DNA from: Brachybacterium halotolerans
GTDB taxonomy: Bacteria; Actinomycetota; Actinomycetes; Actinomycetales; Dermabacteraceae
Direction: 5' to 3'
NCBI RefSeq assembly: GCF_016623465.1
Contig: NZ_JAEDAJ010000003.1
Span: 51,810 to 115,809 of the forward strand
DNA: 64,000 nt
Part shown: in pieces, positions 35,232 to 43,321 of the stretch
Numbering within the stretch: position 1 is the first letter of the stretch
Layout: every line of letters begins with the position of its first letter
Notes under the pieces: model-generated
Databases searched by the model: none
The model's input: the letters and a program-made list of their open reading frames with translations, nothing else
What the model was told of the DNA's origin: nothing
Made by a program: the position numbers and the translations under genes

Positions 35232-35248
35232 TTCTCGTCGGGCGAGAA
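35232..35248. promoter_or_regulatory. TTCTCG-N5-CGAGAA inverted repeat, GMC operon promoter region
   Basis: The arms TTCTCG and CGAGAA flank TCGGG, 90 bases before the small-subunit start and downstream of the iclR gene. It is nearly identical to the element at 31059-31075, and the extension GTTCTCG/CGAGAAC is also symmetrical. It is the best candidate for the IclR protein's operator. Confidence 0.7.
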
Positions 35249-35311
35249 CGGGGGCCGACGGGCGAGTGCGTCGGGCCCCGATCCCCGGGTGCGGACGGCG
35301 GGGACCCGCCC

Positions 35312-36178
35312 TCAGCCCTGGTGACCGCCCAGGCGGTAGGCGCGGCCCGCACGCGAGGCGCAGGCGCGCACGCGGTCCTCGATGTGGCGCGTGCGGCCCT
35401 CGTAGGCGCGGACCGGCGCGGAGACGGCGACGGTGCCGATGAGCATGCCGTCGTCGGCCTTGAAGGACGCGGCCAGGCAGTCGGTGCCGCTCTGGAACTC
35501 CTGGTGCTCCCAGGCCACGCCGCGTTCGGAGATCTCGTCGAGCTGTCGGCGCAGGACCACGGGATCGGTGAGGGTGCGATCGGTGTGCGCGAGGAGGGTG
35601 CGGCCGGCGAGGTAGTCGTCGCGCTCCTCGATGCTGAGGGCCGCGAGCCCCACCTTGCCGAAGGCCGTCGCGTGGGGGCTCTCGTGGAATCCGAAGCCCA
35701 TGGGGCTCAGGCGCGGGGCCTGCGGGGAATCGGCCACGAACACCACCACGAAGTCTGTGCCGCGGTGGATGGCGAGGTACGAGGCCATCCCGAGGTCGCG
35801 GTGCATCGCGCAGACCTCGTTGCGCACGGCGCGCGGGATCCCGAGGTCCTCGTGGAGGCCGACGGCGAGGCGGTGCAGCTGGTAGCCGAGCGCGAAGCGC
35901 TTCTCGTCCTTCAGGTGCACCAGGTAGCCGGCGCGGATGAGCTCCTGGGCGAGGCGGTACACGGTGGGCAGGGGGATGCCCGTGGCATCCGCGATCGCGC
36001 GTGCCGTGCTGCTGCCGCCGGCCGCCACGGCCTCGAGCACGGCGAACGCGCGGGGGATCTGACCTGCGGGAGCGTCCTCGTGGGGGTCCAGCGAGACGTC
36101 CTCGCCCACTCGCTCCGGAGCGTCGCTCCGACCTTCCGGGGCCTCGTCGCCCCGCTTCGGGTTGAACACCGTCGTCAC
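35312..36178 (-). CDS. IclR-family transcriptional regulator
   Basis: The protein has 288 residues. After a 38-residue disordered start, residues 40-100 form the winged helix (IPRAFAVLEAVAAGGSSTAR, then IADATGIPLPTVYRLAQELI). The C-terminal effector domain has GFGFHESPHATAFGKVGLAAL and a DCLAASFKADDGMLIGTVAVSAP stretch with the conserved cysteine region. It lies immediately upstream of the GMC operon on the same strand. It probably controls that operon and, through the shared repeat, the SDR gene at 31223. The effector is unknown. Confidence 0.9.
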   Translation of the reverse strand: MTTVFNPKRGDEAPEGRSDAPERVGEDVSLDPHEDAPAGQIPRAFAVLEAVAAGGSSTARAIADATGIPLPTVYRLAQELIRAGYLVHLKDEKRFALGYQLHRLAVGLHEDLGIPRAVRNEVCAMHRDLGMASYLAIHRGTDFVVVFVADSPQAPRLSPMGFGFHESPHATAFGKVGLAALSIEERDDYLAGRTLLAHTDRTLTDPVVLRRQLDEISERGVAWEHQEFQSGTDCLAASFKADDGMLIGTVAVSAPVRAYEGRTRHIEDRVRACASRAGRAYRLGGHQG

Positions 36179-36554
36179 CCGCTCATCCTCTCAGGTCCGC
36201 TCGCCACTGTCATACCGGGAGCGTGGACCCCGCCCCCGAGCCGTGATCCCCGAGAGCTGCGTCCTGAGCGCTCGCCGGAGCTCGCCCCGCAGGGGCCGGG
36301 AGAGCGTGAACGCGCCGGATCCACGATGCTCACGACGGGCGACCCGTGCGGTCACGACGGGTCGCGTCACGTCACATCGGTCGGACTCTTCTCGAATGTC
36401 GCCGTCTCGGGTTATCTTCCTGCCATCGAGGGTCGGAGGGAGCCCTGGATGCCGCGTCCGCTGGTGGGCGCCGCACGACATCCTCCTTCGCAGTTTTTCC
36501 TGCCCCACCTGCATCACCCCCCTTTTCCTGCTGCCCTTTTCCCTGGGAGGTCCT
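36179..36554. other. 376-bp divergent gap upstream of the secreted-protein gene
   Basis: No gene is seen. It contains a perfect 9-bp inverted repeat (GCGACCCGT and ACGGGTCGC, 36339-36365) with TCACGACGGG repeated directly on both sides. A possible TTATCT -10 element lies near 36413. Promoters for iclR and for the secreted protein must lie here. Confidence 0.5.
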
Positions 36555-37283
36555 GTGTCCAGAATCCAGCGACTGATGGCGCCGGTGGTCGCCGTCCTGA
36601 TCGCACTTCTCGCGTCCGTCGCCCTCGCCCCCGCGGCGAGCGCGAGCACGCACCCGATCGACATCACCAGCTACAAGGTCTCCGATCAGGTGATCACCTC
36701 TGGCTACTCCTGCCGGAAGATCACGATCTCCATGAACACGAAGAAGCAGAAGGACTTCAAGGAGTCCTGGATCGACGTCGACATCACGCGCGGGCGCGAC
36801 CTGGTCGATTGGGCGTCGTCCACCAACGGCAAGACGCTCAGTCGTCCGCAGATCTGCCCGTGGCTCGATGGCCTGGGCAAGTACACAGTGGGCCCGGCCG
36901 ACGTCGACGCGGGATACACCAAGCGCGACACGTGGGGCACGTACACCGACTACAGGTACTACACCGACCACACCAAGAAGTCCTTCTACGTGCGGGCGAA
37001 GTCGAAGGCCTCGCTCAGCTCCAGCCGCAAGGGCCGCACCGTGACCCTCTCGGCCAAGGCCACGAGCCTCAACCTCGACTGGGACGAGTACCGCGCCTAC
37101 AACCCCGCGAGCGCGAAGCTGCAGGTGAAGTCCGGTAAGACCTGGAAGACGGTGAAGAGGGTCAAGCTCTCGAAGGGGAAGGCGACCGTGAAGGTCACCT
37201 CGAGCGCCAAGAAGCAGTACCGCTTCACCTACCCCAAGACGGCCACCCGCACCGGGGCGACCTCAGGCACCGTCAAGCGCTGA
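36555..37283 (+). CDS. secreted protein of unknown function with basic C-terminal domain
   Basis: The protein has 242 residues. A clear signal peptide (RIQRLMAPVVAVLIALLASV, then ALAPAASAS) precedes a Tyr/Trp/Lys-rich mature domain (35-140; DITSYKVSDQVITSGYSCRK and a YTDYRYYTDHTKKS stretch). The C-terminal region of about 100 residues is Lys/Ser/Thr-rich (ASLSSSRKGRTVTLSAKATS, VKSGKTWKTVKRVKLSKGKA) and resembles short beta-sandwich repeats in surface proteins. GTG 36555 follows GGGAGG, so the long upstream frame is rejected. The gene is monocistronic and ends at a strong terminator. Confidence 0.8.
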   Translation: MSRIQRLMAPVVAVLIALLASVALAPAASASTHPIDITSYKVSDQVITSGYSCRKITISMNTKKQKDFKESWIDVDITRGRDLVDWASSTNGKTLSRPQICPWLDGLGKYTVGPADVDAGYTKRDTWGTYTDYRYYTDHTKKSFYVRAKSKASLSSSRKGRTVTLSAKATSLNLDWDEYRAYNPASAKLQVKSGKTWKTVKRVKLSKGKATVKVTSSAKKQYRFTYPKTATRTGATSGTVKR

Positions 37284-37349
37284 GCGGTCGGCGGCGTCGG
37301 ACCCGTCGGAGCAGACCGCTGCTCGGCAGGACCCCGCCCTCAGCCTCCC

Positions 37350-37396
37350 GACGGGGAACCGCGCTTCTCGCCCTGCAAGAAGCGCGGTTCCCCGTC
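37350..37396 (+). terminator. strong hairpin after the secreted-protein gene
   Basis: A perfect 19-bp stem begins GACGGGGAACCGCGCTTCT and pairs with its exact complement around a 9-base loop, 67 bases after the stop codon. Confidence 0.85.
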
Positions 37397-37469
37397 GGCC
37401 GATCGGGCATCATGCTGGGACGCGAGCGGACCGTCCCCGGCCCGCACCCGATCGAGCGGAAGGACCGTC

Positions 37470-37790
37470 ATGATCCTCATCAACGTCAAGTTCCCGGTGA
37501 AGCCCGAGTTCGCCGATCAGTGGCCCGAGATCGCGAGCGAGTTCACCGAGGCCACCCTCGCCGAGGAGGGCAACAAGTGGTTCGAGTGGTCCCGCAGCGT
37601 GAAGGATCCGAACACCTACGTGCTCATCGAGGCCTTCACCGACGAGGGCGCGGGACCGCACGTGAACTCCCCGCACTTCAAGAAGATGCAGGGCGATTTC
37701 CCGCAGTACCTCAGCGCGACCCCGCAGATCGTCTCCCAGCAGGTCGACGTGGAGGACTGGGGCCCGATGGGCGAGCTGCAGGTCGACTGA
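37470..37790 (+). CDS. antibiotic biosynthesis monooxygenase (ABM/YgiN-type) domain protein
   Basis: The protein has 106 residues in a single dimeric alpha-beta ABM domain: MILINVKFPVKPEFADQWPE, NKWFEWSRSVKDPNTYVLIE, then NSPHFKKMQGDFPQYLS. The family includes putative quinol monooxygenases and heme-degrading enzymes. The H in SPHFKKM is conserved in the quinol group. ATG 37470 follows GGAAGGA. It converges on the DUF899 gene with only 13 bases between the stops. Confidence 0.85.
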   Translation: MILINVKFPVKPEFADQWPEIASEFTEATLAEEGNKWFEWSRSVKDPNTYVLIEAFTDEGAGPHVNSPHFKKMQGDFPQYLSATPQIVSQQVDVEDWGPMGELQVD

Positions 37791-37803
37791 TCGAGCCCTG
37801 TGC

Positions 37804-38589
37804 TCAGTGCCCGCCGCGGCGTCCGAGGGTCGTGACCGGCCCGGCGCCGGGGCGGGTCCACTGCGGCGTGGGACGGCTGTCCTCTCCCCAGGTGGGGGTG
37901 CCGTTCTCGTCGCTGCGCCAGCTCCAGCACGCGGGGTTCTGCCCGGGCCAGCCCTCGGGGCTGTCCTCCCAGTCCTCGCGCCGTCCCCAGACCGTCATGT
38001 CCAGCAGCCCCATGGTGGGGTTCGCCCGTTCGACGCCGCGGCCCGTCGTCCGATAGGTGAGGAACACGCGGTCGCCCTCGCGCACGAAGCTCGCGACGTA
38101 CCCCATGTCGCCGCCGATCGGCGCGGGCGCCTCGCGCACCGAGTACCAGGGCACGGTGTCGTAGCCCATGAACTCGGTGAACGGGGCGACCTCGTCCCAC
38201 GCGCCCACGGTGAGGATCGCGAGCGAGACGCCGTTCTGGTGCAGGTAGGTCGCATCCTGCAGGTGCCAGGCGGAGACCGTGCAGCCCTCGCACTGCCCCT
38301 GGTGCGGGGCGCCGTCGTGCCACATGTGCTGGTACACGACGAGCCGGTCGCGGCCCTCGAAGAGGTCGAGGAAGGGCACCGGACCGTCGGCCCCGACCAC
38401 CGGCGTGGCCCCGTCGACCTCGACCATCGGCAGGCGCCGACGCGCCGCGGCGATCGCGTCGCCCTCGTGGGTGTGCGCCTTCTCCCGCACCAGCAGCTCG
38501 TCGCGCCGGGCCTGCCAGGTGTCCATGTCGACGACCGGCGGCAGTGCGCGCCCCGTCGCCGTGCTTCTGCTCTCCGCTGTGCTGCTCAT
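37804..38589 (-). CDS. DUF899 thioredoxin-like protein
   Basis: The protein has 261 residues with the full DUF899 pattern: ARRDELLVREKAHTHEGDAI, then LPMVEVDGATPV, LVVYQHMWHDGAPHQGQCEG-CT and DMTVWGRREDWEDSPEGWPG. The CEGC pair resembles a thioredoxin-fold redox site, though the family's function is not established. It is common in actinobacteria as a single gene. ATG 38589 lies downstream of GGAGGCTCGAGG. Confidence 0.85.
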   Translation of the reverse strand: MSSTAESRSTATGRALPPVVDMDTWQARRDELLVREKAHTHEGDAIAAARRRLPMVEVDGATPVVGADGPVPFLDLFEGRDRLVVYQHMWHDGAPHQGQCEGCTVSAWHLQDATYLHQNGVSLAILTVGAWDEVAPFTEFMGYDTVPWYSVREAPAPIGGDMGYVASFVREGDRVFLTYRTTGRGVERANPTMGLLDMTVWGRREDWEDSPEGWPGQNPACWSWRSDENGTPTWGEDSRPTPQWTRPGAGPVTTLGRRGGH

Positions 38590-38795
38590 CCTCGAGCCTC
38601 CTTCGCAGGACGTCGCGGACCGGGGCGCCGTGTGCCGGTCGCCGACAGCCCGTGAGGTCTCCGGCCCCTCCTCGCGGGGCCGGATATGCGCCAGACGCTA
38701 CGCCGACGCCTGCGCGAGGGAATGTCCGATCCTGCGGCGGTCATCGCGGCACGGTCGGCGGTGATGTTCCGCGCGGCCCGGGGACGGAGACCGGC

Positions 38796-39428
38796 TCAGC
38801 GCTCCCAGGCGGTGCCGGGCGGCGCGTCGAGCGGCGTGGGCACGTACTCGAGGAGCTGCAGACCGCCCTCGAAGGTGCGCGCCTCGACGAGGCCGAGCGC
38901 CACGTCCTGGTACCGCTCCCAGATCCGCTCGAGCCCCGTGCGTCCGGTGATGACCGGGAACAGGACCACCCGGAAGCGGTCCACGACTCCGGCGCGCAGC
39001 AGGGAGCAGCCCAGGTCGATGCTGCCCATGGTGACCAGGGGCTTGGCGGACGTGCGCTTGAGCTCCCGCACCGCTTCGACGGCGTCGGTGCTGATCAGCC
39101 GCGTGCCCGGCCAGGCGAGGGGCGCGCTGAGGGTCGCGGAGAAGACGATCTGGTCGGCGTCGGCGAGCTGGGCGAAGCTCGCCTTCTCGTCTTCGGAGAC
39201 GTCGATCTGCTGGGCCTGCTCGGACATCTCCTCCATCACCCGGTACGTGTTCGCGCCCATGAGGGTGAGGGAGTCGGGCTGCTGGGCGAGCCAGTCGAGG
39301 TACTCGGGGCTCTCGAGCCCCCACCATCCGGGCCAGCCCTTCCCCGCGGCGCAGCCGTCGAGGGAGAGGATCAGGCCCACGGTGAGGGACTGCTCGGTGC
39401 GGGTGGGCTGCGTGTCGGGACCGTTCAT
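38796..39428 (-). CDS. dihydrofolate-reductase-like protein (RibD C-terminal domain family)
   Basis: The protein has 210 residues. The fold landmarks are TVGLILSLDGCAAGKGWPGW, SLTLMGANTYRVM and TMGSIDLGCSLLRAGVVDRF, and then RVVLFPVITGRTGLERIW. These are typical of the stand-alone RibD_C/DHFR-like proteins abundant in actinobacteria, whose substrates are mostly unknown. NADPH is the likely cofactor. The gene stands alone. A paralogue lies at 42211-42855. Confidence 0.85.
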   Translation of the reverse strand: MNGPDTQPTRTEQSLTVGLILSLDGCAAGKGWPGWWGLESPEYLDWLAQQPDSLTLMGANTYRVMEEMSEQAQQIDVSEDEKASFAQLADADQIVFSATLSAPLAWPGTRLISTDAVEAVRELKRTSAKPLVTMGSIDLGCSLLRAGVVDRFRVVLFPVITGRTGLERIWERYQDVALGLVEARTFEGGLQLLEYVPTPLDAPPGTAWER

Positions 39429-39615
39429 CGCGGGCTCCTCGATTCGGCGCGTGAGGGTGTCGACGTGGGGCTCTCGGCGTCAGGCAGCCGGCGTGAGCCA
39501 GCCGGTGTCAGGCCGCCGAGTTCAGACCGCCGGCGTGTGGCGCGCGTGTGCTGGGAACCTACTCCTGTGCGTCCTGCGGCGCATCCGGCGCGTCGGCGTC
39601 GCCGGTCTCATCCCG

Positions 39616-40362
39616 TCATCCCCAGCGCTGATCACCGAGGATCACGAGCCGCAGGCACAGCGCCCCGGCGAGCACGCCGCCCAGCAGGTCGCTCGCCCAG
39701 TGCCAGCCCAGCAGCAGCGAGGTGACCACGGAGTTCAGCACGAGGAGGACGACGCCGATGCGCACGAGGCGCAGCGTGCGCGGCGCGACGTGCGCGTAGC
39801 GGGCGATGAGGTACGCGACGACGCCGTAGATGAGCACGGCCTCGGAGGCGTGCCCCGAGGGGAAGCTGATGCCCTTCTCGCCGAACTCCTGGATGCCGCC
39901 GGCCAGCAGGTCCGCGTCGTCGAGGGTCGGCGAGGGGCGGGCGATGAGCAGCTTGAGGCCGCCGATGCCCACGAGGAAGGCGAGCTCGGCCGCGAGGGCG
40001 ACCAGCAGCGGTCGCCAGGTGCGGCGTCGCACCGCGAGGACGATCGCGACCGCGGCGAGGACGGGGAGGCACACGGCCTGCCCCGCGATCCGGTCCAGCA
40101 CGCCCTGGACGAACGGCAACAGCTGGGGCGCGAGGTGGTAGAGCCAGTGACGGTCGAGCATGCCGTCGAGCCCCTGGATCGGGCCGGCCGCGGCGATCGT
40201 CGTCGCGAGGAGGGCGAGTGCGAGCACGGGCACCGAGGTCAGGCGGCGCCACCGCCGCAGCCCGCGGCCCGTGCCGGGAGTCGTCGTCACGCGCGCCGTC
40301 CCGGACGTCCCGAGGCGTGATGCCAGAGGGTCCTCGGGAGTGGGGCGTGCGTCGAAGACCAT
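39616..40362 (-). CDS. PAP2-family membrane phosphatase
   Basis: The protein has 248 residues with about six membrane helices. The lipid-phosphatase motifs are KLLIARPSP (KxxxxxxRP type), FPSGHASE (PSGH) and LLGWHWASDLLGG. The third motif has lost its usual Ser-Arg, with SLLLGWH in place of SR-x5-H. It probably dephosphorylates phosphatidic acid or undecaprenyl pyrophosphate. The predicted N-terminal 40 residues are a cytoplasmic Arg-rich tail. It is divergent from the acyltransferase gene. Confidence 0.85.
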   Translation of the reverse strand: MVFDARPTPEDPLASRLGTSGTARVTTTPGTGRGLRRWRRLTSVPVLALALLATTIAAAGPIQGLDGMLDRHWLYHLAPQLLPFVQGVLDRIAGQAVCLPVLAAVAIVLAVRRRTWRPLLVALAAELAFLVGIGGLKLLIARPSPTLDDADLLAGGIQEFGEKGISFPSGHASEAVLIYGVVAYLIARYAHVAPRTLRLVRIGVVLLVLNSVVTSLLLGWHWASDLLGGVLAGALCLRLVILGDQRWG

Positions 40363-40465
40363 TGCCGCTCAGAGTAGGGGTCTCGTCGACCCGAGCGCAC
40401 TCCCCCGGCGCCTCGGTGTCGCGGGAGGCACAGGAACGCGGATGCGGATCCTCTACGGTGTGCGC

Positions 40466-41062
40466 ATGATCCGCCGACTCCTCGCCCGCGCCTTCTGGGC
40501 GATCAGCCGCTGGCGCCTCGTGGCCCGGCCGGTGCCGACGCGCCCGACGGTGCTGCTCGGCGCCCCGCACACCTCCAACTGGGACTTCGTGCTCATGCTC
40601 GCGATCGCCTGGCGCCTGGGCATCGAGGTCCACTGGATGGGCAAGCACACGCTCTTCCGCTCCTGGCGGGGACCGCTCATGCGCGCGCTCGGCGGTATCC
40701 CCGTGGACCGCTCGGATCCTCGGCGGGTGGTCGCCGAGGTCGTCGAGCGGGTCCACGGCGGCTCCGTGTTCGGACTGGTCATCACGCCCGACGGCACCCG
40801 CGGAGGGAACACGCACTGGAAGTCGGGCTTCTACCGGATCGCCCGGCGCACGGGGATGCCGGTCACGCTCGGCTTCGTGGATCGCACGACGATGACGGCG
40901 GGGCTCGGGCCGACGATCGACCTCACGGGGGACGTCGCCGCGGACATGGACGTGATCAGGGCGTTCTACGCCGACAAGTCGGGAGTCCGGCCCGAGCGCC
41001 GCGTCGAGCCGCGGCTCGCGGAGGAGAGCGAGGGACTCGACGGGGACGCGCCCCGTGGATGA
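40466..41062 (+). CDS. lysophospholipid acyltransferase-like protein (PlsC type)
   Basis: The protein has 198 residues. The acyltransferase motif HTSNWD (HX4D) lies near residue 35, followed by GKHTLFRSWRGPLMRALGGI, PVDRSDPRRVV and the TPDGTRGG motif. It transfers acyl chains to a lysolipid or a related acceptor. A TACGGT -10 element ends 6 bases before the ATG at 40466, consistent with a leaderless start. An upstream in-frame ATG at 40442 overlaps that element. The 3' end overlaps arfB by 8 bp. Confidence 0.83.
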   Translation: MIRRLLARAFWAISRWRLVARPVPTRPTVLLGAPHTSNWDFVLMLAIAWRLGIEVHWMGKHTLFRSWRGPLMRALGGIPVDRSDPRRVVAEVVERVHGGSVFGLVITPDGTRGGNTHWKSGFYRIARRTGMPVTLGFVDRTTMTAGLGPTIDLTGDVAADMDVIRAFYADKSGVRPERRVEPRLAEESEGLDGDAPRG

Positions 41063-41495
41063 TCTGCAGGTGCCGCCGGGGCCCGGCGCCCCGCGAGGGC
41101 TCGTGGTGCCCGCCTCCGATCTGGTCGAGCTGTTCTCCCATGCCTCCGGCCCGGGCGGGCAGGGCGTGAACACCGCCGACTCCCGTGTGCAGCTGAGCAT
41201 CGACCTCGCCACGACCTCCGCGCTCGACGGGGCGCAGCGCGAGCGCGTACTGGAGCACCTCGCGCCCCGGCTCGCCGGCTCGGTGCTCACGGTCGTCGCC
41301 GCGGAGCACCGTGCGCAGCGGCGCAACCGCGTCGCCGCGCGGGAGCGCCTCTCCCAGCTGCTGCGCGAGGCCGTCGCCCCTCCCGTCCCCCGTCGACCGA
41401 CGCGCCGCACCCGCGGCTCCCAGCGTCGACGGCTCGAGGCGAAGAGGCAGCGGTCGCAGACCAAGGCGACGCGCCGCCGGCCGGAGCGGGAGTAG
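41055..41495 (+). CDS. arfB: peptidyl-tRNA hydrolase ArfB (ribosome rescue)
   Basis: The protein has 146 residues. The RF-1-like domain (15-100) holds the catalytic GGQ motif in SHASGPGGQGVNTADSRVQL, and a basic unstructured tail (105-146, RRPTRRTRGSQRRRLEAKRQ and onwards) matches the part that enters the empty mRNA channel. It releases stalled ribosomes lacking a stop codon. GTG 41055 overlaps the acyltransferase gene, suggesting translational coupling. A short terminator follows. Confidence 0.92.
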   Translation: MDDLQVPPGPGAPRGLVVPASDLVELFSHASGPGGQGVNTADSRVQLSIDLATTSALDGAQRERVLEHLAPRLAGSVLTVVAAEHRAQRRNRVAARERLSQLLREAVAPPVPRRPTRRTRGSQRRRLEAKRQRSQTKATRRRPERE

Positions 41496-41499
41496 CCCG

Positions 41500-41525
41500 C
41501 CCGGGCCGTTCCGGTCAGGCCCGGG
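41500..41525 (+). terminator. short hairpin after arfB
   Basis: CCCGGGCC and GGCCCGGG form an 8-bp perfect stem with a 10-base loop, starting 5 bases after the stop codon. Confidence 0.6.
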
Positions 41526-41575
41526 CCCCGTGACCCCGTTTGGCCCGCCGCGCCCTGCTCGCCCATGATGTCCGC

Positions 41576-42214
41576 ATGGACGCGGACCACTCCACCGAGA
41601 GCGAGCGATTCTGGGAGGCGCACTACGCCGAGCGCGGCGCTCCCACGAACGCCCCATCCCCGAGCCCCATGCTGGTCGACCTGATCGGCGAGTTCGCGCG
41701 GCAGCCCGGCGCGGCGCTCGAGCTCGGGGCCGGTCAGGGCGGGGACGCCCTCTGGCTCGCCCGAGGCGGATGGACCGTCACCGCCGCCGACGCCTCGACC
41801 ACGGCGGCACGACGGATCGAGGAGACCGCCCGCGCGGAGGGCCTGACGGATCGCGTGAGCGCCGTTCAGGCGGATCTCGCGCGGGACATCCCCGAGGGGT
41901 CGTTCGATCTGGTCTTCGCCTGCCACTTCCAGTCGCCGGTGGAGATCGACCGGGACGCGATCATCGCCCGGGCCTCCCGACAGGTCACCCTGGGCGGGCT
42001 GCTGCTCGTCATCGACCACGCCTCCGTCGCGCCCTGGTCCTGGGACCAGGACATGGAGTTCCCCTCGCCCGAGCAGACGCTCGATGCCTTCGCACTCACC
42101 GGGGACTGGGACCGCCTCGTCGTCGAGCCCCGACGACGCACCGCGACCGCTCCCGACGGTGCGAGCACCGCCGAGGTCACCGACAACGTCCTCGTGCTCC
42201 GGCGGGGTCTCTAG
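41576..42214 (+). CDS. SAM-dependent methyltransferase (class I)
   Basis: The protein has 212 residues. Motif I is ALELGAGQGGDALWLARGGW (around 48-67), with TVTAADAST as the post-I acidic loop, and FDLVFACHFQ is motif II. The pattern resembles TehB/UbiE-like small methyltransferases acting on toxic small molecules or metalloids. A CATGAT -10-like sequence stands just before ATG 41576, so the transcript may be leaderless. Its 3' end overlaps the convergent DHFR-like gene by 4 bp. Confidence 0.83.
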   Translation: MDADHSTESERFWEAHYAERGAPTNAPSPSPMLVDLIGEFARQPGAALELGAGQGGDALWLARGGWTVTAADASTTAARRIEETARAEGLTDRVSAVQADLARDIPEGSFDLVFACHFQSPVEIDRDAIIARASRQVTLGGLLLVIDHASVAPWSWDQDMEFPSPEQTLDAFALTGDWDRLVVEPRRRTATAPDGASTAEVTDNVLVLRRGL

Positions 42215-42855
42215 GCGCGCTCCGGCGGTTCCGCGACCGCCTGCCCGCCCGGCGCACCCATCTCGTGGGCCCCGCCCGCACCGCGGGCGCGATAGTGCAG
42301 GTGCACCGCACCGCTGGCGAACGCCCGCTCGTGGACGCGCTCGAGATCGAGACGTACCCCGTCGGGCAGAGCTCGCAGGCCCCCGCCCACGATCATCGGG
42401 ACCACGAACAGGTGGAAGTCCGTGACCATTCCGGCGCGGATCGCGTCGGCCGCCGTCGTCGGCCCGAAGATCTCGACCTGCCCGGGAGCCTCGTCGACGA
42501 TCCGCTGCAGACCGGCGAGGTCCAGGTGCCGGAGCAGTCGGGCGCGCGCCGGATCGACGCGGCTCTCGTCGAGCGTCGAGGAGGCGACGATGCGCTCGAT
42601 GCGCTGCCAGCGGCGGGCGAACTCGCGCTCGGCCTCGTCCCACTCCTCGCCGTCGGGCCCGGTCTCCGGATCCGCCTCCCAGTACTCCATGAGCTCGAAG
42701 GTGCGCCGGCCCATGACCTCGGTGCTGACCTCGGCCAGGCGCTCGACGTGGACGGCGAACACGTCGTCGCCGGGCGCTGACCACTGGAAGTCCCCGTCGG
42801 CGTCGGCCGCATAGCCGTCGAGCGACATCGTGGCGGTGTAGGTGAGTGTCCCCAT
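42211..42855 (-). CDS. dihydrofolate-reductase-like protein (RibD C-terminal domain family)
   Basis: The protein has 214 residues and begins TLTYTATMSLDGYAADADGD, followed by EVMGRRTFELMEYW and VEIFGPTTAADAIRAGMVTD, and then FHLFVVPMIVGGGLRALPDG. This is a typical RibD_C/DHFR-like actinobacterial protein. ATG 42855 is preceded by GGAGAGGCGCTCATC. It is paralogous to the protein at 38796-39428, but the substrate is unknown. Confidence 0.86.
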   Translation of the reverse strand: MGTLTYTATMSLDGYAADADGDFQWSAPGDDVFAVHVERLAEVSTEVMGRRTFELMEYWEADPETGPDGEEWDEAEREFARRWQRIERIVASSTLDESRVDPARARLLRHLDLAGLQRIVDEAPGQVEIFGPTTAADAIRAGMVTDFHLFVVPMIVGGGLRALPDGVRLDLERVHERAFASGAVHLHYRARGAGGAHEMGAPGGQAVAEPPERA

Positions 42856-43008
42856 GATGAGCGCCTCTCCACGGTGCGCCCTCGGCGCCGCCCGCGATGC
42901 GGATCGTCTTCGATCGCCCCTCGGCGCGTGCGGCCGAGGGTGCACGGATTCTACGCGCGGGGGCTATCCCCCGTGACCCGCGGAGGCGCGGTGCATAGCG
43001 TTCGGGGC

Positions 43009-43251
43009 ATGAGACCCCTCTTCGACACCGTGCGCTCCCTCGGCTTCCGTCGCGGTCCGCGCCGCCTGCTCGCAGGCATCGCGGGCGGCATCGCCGCGAG
43101 GACCGGTCTGAACGTGTGGCTGGTGCGCCTGCTGCTGCTCATCGCGTTCCTGCTGCCGTTCGTCGGCTTCGCGGCGTACGCCGTCGCCTGGCTGCTGCTG
43201 CCCTGGCAGGACGACTCCATCCCGCTCGAGCGCCTGCTCACGCGCGGGTGA
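43009..43251 (+). CDS. PspC-domain small membrane protein
   Basis: The protein has 80 residues. The PspC core reads RRLLAGIAGGIAARTGLNVW, LVRLLLLIAFLLPFVGFAAY, then AVAWLLLPWQD. These proteins take part in phage-shock-type envelope stress responses. A TAGCGT -10-like element precedes ATG 43009 by about 8 bases, consistent with a leaderless mRNA. The gene stands alone 70 bp before the NYN-like gene. Confidence 0.88.
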   Translation: MRPLFDTVRSLGFRRGPRRLLAGIAGGIAARTGLNVWLVRLLLLIAFLLPFVGFAAYAVAWLLLPWQDDSIPLERLLTRG

Positions 43252-43321
43252 TCCGAGCTCGGGAGCAGTCTGCTGCGCGCGTGACACGGTCAGACCGTCC
43301 CTGCTGTGCGACGGTGGTGGG

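Noticed and set aside
39632..42784. 1050-codon open frame on the minus strand
   Set aside because: It lies antisense or out of frame to PAP2, acyltransferase, arfB, methyltransferase and DHFR-like genes, all of which show motifs. It has Arg/Ala/Gly-rich content and no domain.
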